64,000 bases of DNA, taken from NCBI GenBank assembly GCA_947497145.1, contig CANMFQ010000004.1, forward strand, positions 212,424-276,423. Direction: 5' to 3'. The notes under the pieces are model-generated. The model was not told the origin of the DNA. It searched no databases and saw nothing but the letters and a program-made list of their open reading frames with translations. This document shows positions 8,968 through 15,961 of the stretch, piece after piece; positions within the stretch are counted from its first letter, which is position 1, and each line of letters begins with the position of its first letter. The position numbers were made by a program, and so were the translations under genes. The stretch comes from an uncultured Flavobacteriaceae bacterium. Its GTDB lineage: Bacteria > Bacteroidota > Bacteroidia > Flavobacteriales > Flavobacteriaceae.

Positions 8968-10404
8968 ATGAAAATACGCATTATTCTACTCGCTCTGTTT
9001 TGTTTTTATGCTTGTAAAGAAGAAAAAAAACAACCTCAACCAGAAAAAACCAGCACTCCCCCTAATGTTGTACTGATTTTCACCGATGACCAAGGCTACC
9101 AAGACGTAGGTGTTTTTGGCGCCGATGATATTGCTACGCCTAATTTAGATAAAATGGCTGCAGACGGCATCAAATTAACCAGCTATTATTCGGCTCAAGC
9201 AGTTTGCTCGGCCTCAAGAGCAGGTATTCTTACAGGCTGCTACCCCAACCGCATTGGCATTCACAATGCACTAGGGCCAGATAATACCCATGGTATTAAT
9301 GACTCAGAAACTACCATTGCCGAAATACTTAAAGCCAAAGGCTACAAAACGGCTATTTTTGGCAAATGGCACTTGGGACATCACAAAAAGTTTTTACCAA
9401 CAAGACACGGGTTTGACGAATGGTTTGGCATACCATATTCTAATGATATGTGGCCTTTTCACCCGCAACAAGGGCCTATTTTCAATTTTCCCGACTTACC
9501 CTTGTACGAAAACGAAACCGTAATTGATACGCTTATAGAACAATCACAATTAACCACCCAAATTACAGAGCGCAGCGTTGATTTCATCAACAGAAACAAA
9601 AACAACCCTTTCTTTTTATACGTACCGCATCCCCAACCGCACGTTCCTTTATTTGTTTCCGATAAATTTAAAGGCAAATCAAACCGGGGGCTCTATGGCG
9701 ATGTAATCATGGAAATAGATTGGTCTGTAGGCCAAATAATAGCCGCCCTAAAAGCAAACGGATTGGAAGAAAACACCATAATTATTTTCACTTCTGATAA
9801 TGGCCCTTGGTTATCTTACGGTAACCATGCAGGTAGTGCTTTTCCGCTTAGAGAAGGCAAAGGAACAGCTTGGGAAGGCGGACAGCGCGAACCTTTTATC
9901 ATGAAATACCCTAAAAAGCTAAAAGCTGGAAAAGTAGTAGACACCCCCGTAATGGCTATTGATATGCTTCCTACCATTGCAGAGGTGACTGACGCAGAAC
10001 TTCCTCTAAAAACTATAGACGGAAAAAGCGTATGGAAAGTGTTGACAGGTGAAGCAACAAAAAGTCCGCAAGAAGCGTATTTTTTCTATTACAGAGTTAA
10101 TGAATTGTTTGGCGTGCGCTATGGAAAATGGAAACTGTACTTTCCGCATCGCTACCGCACCATGAACGGACAAACACCCGGCAAAGATGGGTTACCAGGA
10201 AATTACAGAATGGTAGACCTTGAAGACATTGAACTTTATGACCTTGAAAATGATATTAGCGAAACCACCAATGTTGCAGCGGCCAATCCTGAAATTGTAA
10301 ATAAAATAAAAGTATTGGCAAATGATATGCGTTCACGTTTAGGAGATTCATTACTAGAACTTGAAGGTTCAGAAACACGAAAGCCCGGAACTTTAGATGA
10401 GTAA
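8968..10404 (+). CDS. Family S1 sulfatase, lipoprotein
   Basis: The 478-residue formylglycine-dependent sulfatase starts at the ATG at 8968, which gives a lipoprotein signal ending FYAC with Cys16. The upstream frame to 8878 begins with GTG and adds an implausible leader. Metal ligands Asp40-Asp41 are in IFTDDQGYQD. The modification motif is CSASR (Cys80 to Arg84), the C-x-A-x-R variant of C-x-P-x-R, so Cys80 should become formylglycine. GKWHLGH and IIFTSDNGPW follow as expected. It probably removes sulfate from algal or animal glycans at the cell surface. The maturase is not in this window. The end overlaps trmN by 8 bases. Confidence 0.92.
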   Translation: MKIRIILLALFCFYACKEEKKQPQPEKTSTPPNVVLIFTDDQGYQDVGVFGADDIATPNLDKMAADGIKLTSYYSAQAVCSASRAGILTGCYPNRIGIHNALGPDNTHGINDSETTIAEILKAKGYKTAIFGKWHLGHHKKFLPTRHGFDEWFGIPYSNDMWPFHPQQGPIFNFPDLPLYENETVIDTLIEQSQLTTQITERSVDFINRNKNNPFFLYVPHPQPHVPLFVSDKFKGKSNRGLYGDVIMEIDWSVGQIIAALKANGLEENTIIIFTSDNGPWLSYGNHAGSAFPLREGKGTAWEGGQREPFIMKYPKKLKAGKVVDTPVMAIDMLPTIAEVTDAELPLKTIDGKSVWKVLTGEATKSPQEAYFFYYRVNELFGVRYGKWKLYFPHRYRTMNGQTPGKDGLPGNYRMVDLEDIELYDLENDISETTNVAAANPEIVNKIKVLANDMRSRLGDSLLELEGSETRKPGTLDE

Positions 10405-11110
10405 ACCATTCAGATTTAAACAATTTACCATTCAACAAGATCAATGCGCCATGAAAATAGGCACTGATGGTGTTTTACTAGGTGCATCAGCACCCATTTC
10501 GGAGCAAACAAATAGTATTTTAGATATTGGCGCAGGCACAGGCGTAATTGCGCTCATGCTTGCACAAAGAAGTGCAGCTGAAACTATTGAAGCGCTTGAA
10601 ATTGACGACCCAGCTTACGAGCAATGTGTACACAATTTTGAAGCATCACCATGGGCTGATCGGCTTTTTTGCTACCATGCTGGCTTGGATGAGTTTGTAG
10701 CAGAATTGGATGAACCTTATGACTTAATTGTATCAAACCCTCCCTTTTATGCGGAGCAGGTATCTAGCGGCAATACTGCACGAGATATGGCGCGACAAAA
10801 TCAATCACTACCTTTTGATGAACTCTTGGAAGGTGTTTCACAATTGCTTGCTGAGGATGGTTTGTTTGCTACCATAATCCCTTTTAAAGAAGAAAAAGAT
10901 TTTATTGTTTTGGCCAACGCTTTTAAACTAATCCCCCACAAGATTGTACACGTCAAAGGAAATCCAACATCCGAATTTAAACGAAGCCTGTTAACTTTTG
11001 GTTTTCAAAAAAAGAAACTTATTACAGAAACACTCACTATTGAACTAGAAAGACATAAATACACTACCGCCTACAAAGAATTAACAAAGGAATTTTACCT
11101 TAAAATGTAG
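10397..11110 (+). CDS. trmN: tRNA1(Val) (adenine(37)-N6)-methyltransferase
   Basis: This 237-residue class I SAM-dependent methyltransferase is of the YfiC/TrmN6 type, which methylates A37 of valine tRNA in E. coli. It opens with FRFKQFTIQQDQCAMKIGTDGVLLG, very characteristic of the family. The SAM loop DIGAGTGVIALM lies near residue 49, and the amino-methyltransferase motif NPPFY near residue 113. The ATG overlaps the last codons of the sulfatase, suggesting translational coupling although the functions are unrelated. Confidence 0.92.
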   Translation: MSKPFRFKQFTIQQDQCAMKIGTDGVLLGASAPISEQTNSILDIGAGTGVIALMLAQRSAAETIEALEIDDPAYEQCVHNFEASPWADRLFCYHAGLDEFVAELDEPYDLIVSNPPFYAEQVSSGNTARDMARQNQSLPFDELLEGVSQLLAEDGLFATIIPFKEEKDFIVLANAFKLIPHKIVHVKGNPTSEFKRSLLTFGFQKKKLITETLTIELERHKYTTAYKELTKEFYLKM

Positions 11111-11220
11111 TGATGGTATTAGTTGAACCCGAGTATTGAATATAAAAACAACAAATAACAATAGATCTAGAGCATACATTTAGCAGCGTATTGTTTGTTT
11201 TGAAACAATAATCAATTCTA

Positions 11221-11247
11221 TTGTTATATTTTTTTGATTTATCTTTG
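11221..11247 (+). promoter_or_regulatory. Probable promoter of the glutaryl-CoA dehydrogenase gene
   Basis: TTG at 11221-11223 and TATCTTTG at 11240-11247 with a 16-base spacer fit the Bacteroidota consensus, the spacer being one base short. A start near 11251 would leave a leader of about 13 bases. Confidence 0.55.
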
Positions 11248-11263
11248 ATTAAAATTTCCATAT

Positions 11264-12442
11264 ATGAGACCTGATTTGTTTGAAGCACCTGACTACTACA
11301 ACCTTGATGATTTATTATCTGAAGAGCATCTTTTGGTACGTGATGCCGCACGCCAGTGGGTAAAGCGAGACATTACTCCAATTATTGAGGAATATGCCCA
11401 AAAGGCTGAATTTCCAAAACAAATTATAGGTGGATTAGCAGAAATTGGTGCGTTTGGCCCTTATATTCCTGAAACATACGGAGGCGCAGGTTTAGACCAA
11501 ATTAGCTACGGCCTTATCATGCAAGAAATTGAGCGTGGTGATAGCGGTGTTCGTTCAACAGCCTCTGTGCAATCTTCATTGGTAATGTATCCTATTTACA
11601 CCTATGGCAATGAAGAACAGCGCAAAAAATACCTCCCCAAATTAGCCTCTGGAGCATGGATGGGATCCTTTGGATTGACAGAACCTAACCACGGTTCTAA
11701 CCCTAGTGGTATGGAAACCAAATACAAAGATATGGGCGACCACTACCTTTTAAATGGTGCAAAATTATGGATATCTAATTCTCCTTTCTGTGATATTGCT
11801 GTAGTATGGGCAAAAAATGAAGAAGGGCGTATTCACGGGCTTATTGTAGAGCGTGGTATGGAAGGTTTTTCTACACCCGAAACACATAATAAATGGTCAC
11901 TACGTGCTTCTGCTACCGGTGAACTAATCTTTGATAATGTAAAAGTGCCTAAAGAAAATCTCCTTTCTGGAAAAACTGGATTAGGAGCACCACTTGGCTG
12001 CCTTGATTCTGCTAGATATGGCATCGCGTGGGGAGCAATTGGCGCAGCAATGGATTGCTATGACACTGCCTTACGTTACGCTAAAGAACGCATACAATTT
12101 GGCAAACCTATTGCCGCCTTTCAATTACAACAAAAGAAACTTGCCGAAATGATTACCGAAATCACCAAAGCGCAATTGTTAGCCTTTAGACTAGGACAGT
12201 TGAAGAATGAAGGCAAAGCAACAACGGCACAAATATCAATGGCAAAAAGAAACAATGTAGATATGGCTCTTAAAATTGCTCGTGAAGCTCGACAAATTTT
12301 AGGAGGGATGGGTATTACTGGTGAATATAGCATTATGCGTCATATGATGAATTTAGAAAGCGTCATCACCTATGAAGGTACACACGATATTCATTTACTA
12401 ATTACAGGTAGTGACATTACGGGTATTCCTGCCTTTAAATAA
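11264..12442 (+). CDS. gcdH: Acyl-CoA dehydrogenase, glutaryl-CoA dehydrogenase type
   Basis: The 392-residue FAD enzyme is closest to glutaryl-CoA dehydrogenase, which oxidises and decarboxylates glutaryl-CoA to crotonyl-CoA in lysine and tryptophan breakdown. The N-terminus (YNLDDLLSEEHLLVRDAARQWV) and the FGLTEPNHGSNPSGMETK and WISNSP flavin-domain signatures are typical. The catalytic base is Glu371 in TYEGTHDIH, the position and context seen in GcdH rather than in short-chain acyl-CoA dehydrogenases. Length is normal. It is a single gene with its own promoter; the next gene is convergent. Other lysine-catabolic genes are absent here. Confidence 0.9.
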   Translation: MRPDLFEAPDYYNLDDLLSEEHLLVRDAARQWVKRDITPIIEEYAQKAEFPKQIIGGLAEIGAFGPYIPETYGGAGLDQISYGLIMQEIERGDSGVRSTASVQSSLVMYPIYTYGNEEQRKKYLPKLASGAWMGSFGLTEPNHGSNPSGMETKYKDMGDHYLLNGAKLWISNSPFCDIAVVWAKNEEGRIHGLIVERGMEGFSTPETHNKWSLRASATGELIFDNVKVPKENLLSGKTGLGAPLGCLDSARYGIAWGAIGAAMDCYDTALRYAKERIQFGKPIAAFQLQQKKLAEMITEITKAQLLAFRLGQLKNEGKATTAQISMAKRNNVDMALKIAREARQILGGMGITGEYSIMRHMMNLESVITYEGTHDIHLLITGSDITGIPAFK

Positions 12443-12489
12443 TGGCTCCCCTTGCAAAAGGGATTACTTGCGTTAAACCTACTTGGAAT

Positions 12490-14787
12490 TTATACCTTGT
12501 GAATACGCACCTTTATTGACTTACTTATTGGTGTTTTACTTTTGTCTGCAAAATGATTGTAAGGCACCAATACATTAGTCTCAGGGAAATACGCCGCCAA
12601 ATCGCCCTTAGGAATTGCATACGGAATCACCTTAAATTTATAGGCTTTACGTTCTACACCGTCATACGTACTGGTGATATCAACAACATCTAACTTTTTC
12701 AAGTGCAGGGTTTCCATATCTTCTGCGTTCATAAACAAAACCCTTCGCTCATTATAAACACCCCTATACCGATCATCAAGCCCGTAAATGGTGGTATTAA
12801 ATTGATCATGAGAGCGTATGGTCATCAGCATATATTCATCTGATTTTAACTCATGCTTTGGTGTTTTATTAATGGTTAATTGTGCCTTTCCGTTGGGCAG
12901 TTTACTAAAATCGAGCTCACGCACATTGTTTGGCAAATAATATCCCGCACCTTTTGCGCGCTCTTCGGTATTTTCAAAACCCTTAATTACCAAATCTATC
13001 TTTTCACGAATAAGCTCATAATCTGCACCTAATGCTTGCCAGTCTACTGAATGTTTTCCTTCAAAAAAAGTATGTGCTAATTCAGAAATAATATCCGGTT
13101 CACTTTTAATAGTATCAGCAATGGGTTTTAACAAGCCCCGTGACTTACGTACTTGCCCCATACTATTCTCTACCGTAATACGTCGTAATTTACCTGCTTT
13201 TATATCCTTTTCAGAACGCCCGTAAGTGGGTAGCATCAATGCCGTTTTCCCAGTAACAAGATGTGACCGATTTAACTTGGTACTAATTTGTACCGTAAGA
13301 TCACAATTTTCAATGGCCTTAGCCGTATATTCTGTATCTGATGCTGCCATCAAAAAGTTACCTCCCAAACACATAAAAAACTTCGCATCATCTTCATACA
13401 TAGCTTTCATAGCTCCCACGGTATCATAACCCTCCTTTGACGGCGGTGTAAAACCCAAGTATTTTTCTATTCGCTTATTCAATGCCTCATCTACAAAATG
13501 CATAATTCCCACACTACGGTCACCTTGCACATTACTATGCCCTCTAACTGGGCAAGTACCCGCATTGGGCTTACCTAGCGCACCTTTCAACAACAACAAA
13601 TTGACATACTCCTGAATATTTGCTACGCCATTTTTATGCTGCGTTAACCCCATGGCCCAACAAACCACAATTTTAGATTTTTTCGCCAACAAACGAACGG
13701 CAGTATTCACCTGATCGACAGCCACTCCACACTGCGCTAATAATTCATTTTCATCATAGGTTTTTAAATCTGCAATTAGCGCCTCGTAACCATCAACATA
13801 ATCCTTAATAAATTCATGATCAAAGATGTCATTTTGCAAAGCATCTAAGGTGGCTAGTTTTTTTAGTATCAATTTCATCAAGGGAATGTCTTGATTGATT
13901 CTTACAGGAAGATGCAAATCGGTAATAGCTACTCCTTTACCTACCCATCCTTCTACATGCTGCGGGTTTTTAAACGTAACAAGCCCTGATTCTTCTAAAG
14001 GATTAATACTGATTACCTTCCCTCCATTTTCTTTGCATTTTGCCAAAGCAGCTAACATTCTTGGATGATTGGTGCCTGGGTTTTGCCCCGCAACAATAAC
14101 CACCTCAGCATCATACAAATCTTCCAATTTTACCGATCCTTTTCCAATACCCAAAGTTTCACTTAAAGCCACACCGCTAGACTCGTGACACATATTGGAG
14201 CAGTCAGGCATATTATTTGTACCAAAGGCACGAATAAACATGCCGTATAAAAAAGCTGCCTCATTACATGACCTTCCTGAGGTATAAAAAATAGCTTCAT
14301 CAGGTGAATTAAGTGCTTTTAGTTGATGTGCAATCACGCTATAGGCTTCCGACCATGCTATTGGCTCGTAATGTACACTACCAGGTCGTAGTATCATAGG
14401 CTCAACAAGGCGTCCAAAGGTATTCAACTCATAGTCTGACAATTGCGAAAGTTCTTCAACAGAATGTTTTTTAAAAAAAGCTGCATCTATAGTAGCCGTA
14501 GTAGCTTCATCTGCCAATGCTTTTGCACCATTCTCACAATATTCGGCAATTTTAGACGGCTTTTCAGGGTCTGGCCATGCACAACTAGGGCAGCTAAAGC
14601 CCTCTTGTTGGTTCATATCTAAAAGTGCCGTCATCGAACGCACAACACCCATTTCTTTAAAACTATGACGTAAAGCCTCTTTCACTCCCAACACCCCAGC
14701 AGCAACACGTACGGGCTCTTTAACCACTATGTCTGAAAATTTCTGACTCCCTCTTACTGATACCTTACGTTGAAACGCTTCTTTCAT
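12490..14787 (-). CDS. FdhF/YdeP-family molybdopterin oxidoreductase
   Basis: The 765-residue protein belongs to the YdeP branch of formate-dehydrogenase-like molybdopterin enzymes. It has the N-terminal CPSCAWPDPEKPS segment (Cys residues near 56 and 59) that replaces the usual four-Cys [4Fe-4S] module in this branch. YTSGRSCNEAAFLYG and the CxxCHESSGV region near residue 195, followed by GQNPGTNHPRML, form the cofactor domain. A C-terminal molydopterin dinucleotide-binding domain contains MLMTIRSHDQFNTTIYGLDDRYRGV. No Sec codon or Tat signal is seen, so it is probably cytoplasmic. E. coli YdeP is linked to acid resistance, but the reaction is not established. No fdhD or electron-transfer partner lies nearby. 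Confidence 0.9.
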   Translation of the reverse strand: MKEAFQRKVSVRGSQKFSDIVVKEPVRVAAGVLGVKEALRHSFKEMGVVRSMTALLDMNQQEGFSCPSCAWPDPEKPSKIAEYCENGAKALADEATTATIDAAFFKKHSVEELSQLSDYELNTFGRLVEPMILRPGSVHYEPIAWSEAYSVIAHQLKALNSPDEAIFYTSGRSCNEAAFLYGMFIRAFGTNNMPDCSNMCHESSGVALSETLGIGKGSVKLEDLYDAEVVIVAGQNPGTNHPRMLAALAKCKENGGKVISINPLEESGLVTFKNPQHVEGWVGKGVAITDLHLPVRINQDIPLMKLILKKLATLDALQNDIFDHEFIKDYVDGYEALIADLKTYDENELLAQCGVAVDQVNTAVRLLAKKSKIVVCWAMGLTQHKNGVANIQEYVNLLLLKGALGKPNAGTCPVRGHSNVQGDRSVGIMHFVDEALNKRIEKYLGFTPPSKEGYDTVGAMKAMYEDDAKFFMCLGGNFLMAASDTEYTAKAIENCDLTVQISTKLNRSHLVTGKTALMLPTYGRSEKDIKAGKLRRITVENSMGQVRKSRGLLKPIADTIKSEPDIISELAHTFFEGKHSVDWQALGADYELIREKIDLVIKGFENTEERAKGAGYYLPNNVRELDFSKLPNGKAQLTINKTPKHELKSDEYMLMTIRSHDQFNTTIYGLDDRYRGVYNERRVLFMNAEDMETLHLKKLDVVDITSTYDGVERKAYKFKVIPYAIPKGDLAAYFPETNVLVPYNHFADKSKTPISKSIKVRIHKV

Positions 14788-14921
14788 ATAAACTACTTTC
14801 TGTTAGCTCTAAAATTAAGTTTTATTTTAAGAACTGGCTTATTTTTCTCTGCTATTTACCCTCATTATAATTATCAAAAAAAAGAAACTAAAACACTATC
14901 TATAACAAAAATAAGGCGCAC

Positions 14922-14984
14922 ACCACAGTTTTAACATACTACACATCATTTCTTTTTAATAACTGTAGTAACTATATATCTTTG
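14922..14984 (+). promoter_or_regulatory. Promoter and upstream inverted motif of small-RNA candidate 1
   Basis: TATCTTTG at 14977-14984 is a perfect TAnnTTTG -7 box. Upstream, ACCACAGTT (14922-14930) and AACTGTAGT (14961-14969) form an inverted pair with one mismatch. The two motifs start 39 bases apart, and the second starts 16 bases before the -7 box. Both spacings are identical in the second copy at 15745-15807. No clear TTG -33 box is seen, so an activator at the inverted motif is possible. Confidence 0.6.
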
Positions 14985-14987
14985 AAG

Positions 14988-15069
14988 TGTTATTAAAAAC
15001 GAGTAAAATTTTTCATTTTCATATAGTGTTCTAGCAAAAGAGCTCCGATCGAAAGACGGAGCTTTTTTT
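14988..15069 (+). ncRNA. Small RNA candidate 1 (about 80 nt)
   Basis: Transcription from the -7 box at 14977 should start near 14988 and stop at the hairpin AGCTCCG (15041-15047)/CGGAGCT (15057-15063) plus a run of T. The body shares TATCTTTGAAGTGT at its start and a 23-base identical block (15010-15032) with candidate 2. No conserved reading frame exists between the two copies, so an RNA product is more likely than a peptide. It lies upstream of and divergent from the YdeP-type gene. No Rfam comparison was possible; I do not recognise it as 6S, tmRNA or SRP RNA. Confidence 0.55.
15040..15069. terminator. Hairpin terminator, probably bidirectional
   Basis: The 7-bp GC-rich stem AGCTCCG/CGGAGCT with a 9-base loop is preceded by A-rich sequence and followed by seven T. 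It would end small-RNA candidate 1 on the plus strand. It could also serve the minus-strand orphan gene ending at 15168. Confidence 0.75.
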
Positions 15070-15167
15070 AATTGGTAAAAACGCTAGTTTCAACCACATT
15101 TCTTTTACGGTATTCTCCAAACATGTTAAAACGTTAATGCTAAGTCGAAAGAAATATAGCCTAGCCT

Positions 15168-15629
15168 TTAACTTTGGTTATTAGTTGAAATACATCTGAA
15201 AAGAATTGATTTCTTCTTGTATTCCAATCGTACCTCACTTGCCTTGCCTTTTTGTATGTAATCAATGTCACTTTTTCCTATTACAAAACTAATTTTAGTC
15301 ATCCAACGATTGGAAACATTTGAATAGTCCGATTCTATTTCTGTAATATCGGATTCCAAAATAAGATTCTCGCTTTCACTCTTAAAAATTAACTTTGCTC
15401 CCTTAAAGGTCTTTATATTCTCTCTACTTAAAATAATAGCTTCAAGAAAATCAAAACCTGCTAATTCTTGAAAATCAACCCAAAGTTGCCCATCTACAGA
15501 CTCGGCAATTTTTTTCCCTTCAATATTGGTCATTAGCTTTTCTGTATAGGTGTCTACATGCATACGCTCTAAAGCTCGTATGTTTCCAAACGCGCCTAAT
15601 ACCTTATCTATCTTTCTAAATATGCTCAT
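15168..15629 (-). CDS. Hypothetical protein between the two small-RNA candidates
   Basis: The 153-residue protein begins MSIFRKIDKVLGAFGNIRALERMHVDTYTEK and has no signal peptide or membrane segment. The central part (DGQLWVDFQELAGFDFLEAIILSRENIKTFKGAKLIFKSE) and the rest read as alternating beta strands with many charged residues. I do not recognise a family. It is a monocistronic gene bracketed by the two paralogous small-RNA candidates, both on the opposite strand, so a functional or evolutionary link is possible but unproven. The ATG at 15629 is the only start in the frame that keeps the amphipathic N-terminal helix. Confidence 0.75.
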   Translation of the reverse strand: MSIFRKIDKVLGAFGNIRALERMHVDTYTEKLMTNIEGKKIAESVDGQLWVDFQELAGFDFLEAIILSRENIKTFKGAKLIFKSESENLILESDITEIESDYSNVSNRWMTKISFVIGKSDIDYIQKGKASEVRLEYKKKSILFRCISTNNQS

Positions 15630-15744
15630 AATTTGGTTATTGGTTGCTCAATATAAAGAAGAAAAAAATAACCTTCAACTAAAGTGCAAAATTCAGCTTT
15701 ACTAATCTTAAATAAAAGACGTAAAAACAAAATAATGGGTTTTC

Positions 15745-15807
15745 ACCACAGTTTCATATCGTTACACATCATTTCTTTTTACAAACTGTAGTTACTACCT
15801 ATCTTTG
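15745..15807 (+). promoter_or_regulatory. Promoter and upstream inverted motif of small-RNA candidate 2
   Basis: TATCTTTG lies at 15800-15807, ACCACAGTT at 15745-15753 and AACTGTAGT at 15784-15792. These are the same three elements, at the same 39- and 16-base offsets, as at 14922-14984. A 19-base stretch between the inverted motifs (15763-15781) is identical to 14940-14958. The intervening sequence outside these blocks has diverged, which argues that the retained blocks are under selection. Confidence 0.6.
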
Positions 15808-15810
15808 AAG

Positions 15811-15907
15811 TGTACTTAAACAAGTGCTTTTAATACAAGTATAAATTTTCATTTTCATATAGTGTTCTCGTAAAAGAGCTCCGTCATTTGACCGGAGCTC
15901 TTTTTAG
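15811..15907 (+). ncRNA. Small RNA candidate 2 (about 95 nt)
   Basis: This is the paralogue of candidate 1. It shares the TATCTTTGAAGTGT start region and a 23-base identical block (15846-15868), then a terminator stem of nine perfect pairs. It carries about 15-18 extra bases in the variable segment before the identical block. It lies upstream of and divergent from the orphan 153-residue gene, and ends about 55 bases before the convergent end of the dnaE-like gene. Confidence 0.55.
15872..15906. terminator. Strong hairpin terminator, bidirectional
   Basis: AGAGCTCCG (15875-15883) pairs perfectly with CGGAGCTCT (15893-15901) around a 9-base loop; flanking AAA and TTT extend the stem. It ends small-RNA candidate 2 and, on the minus strand, could end the dinB-dnaE transcript whose last stop codon is at 15962. 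Confidence 0.8.
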
Positions 15908-15961
15908 TTTTAGCCCCTTTTCTATATAGGTATCATGCACCCACGTTTACAATAAAGCATA

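Noticed and set aside
12490..14787. Possible formate dehydrogenase with selenocysteine
   Set aside because: No in-frame TGA and no hydrogenase or electron-transfer genes; the CPSCAWPDP start marks the YdeP branch.
14988..15032. 15-codon GTG frame within small-RNA candidate 1
   Set aside because: The frame is not preserved in candidate 2, so a conserved peptide is unlikely.
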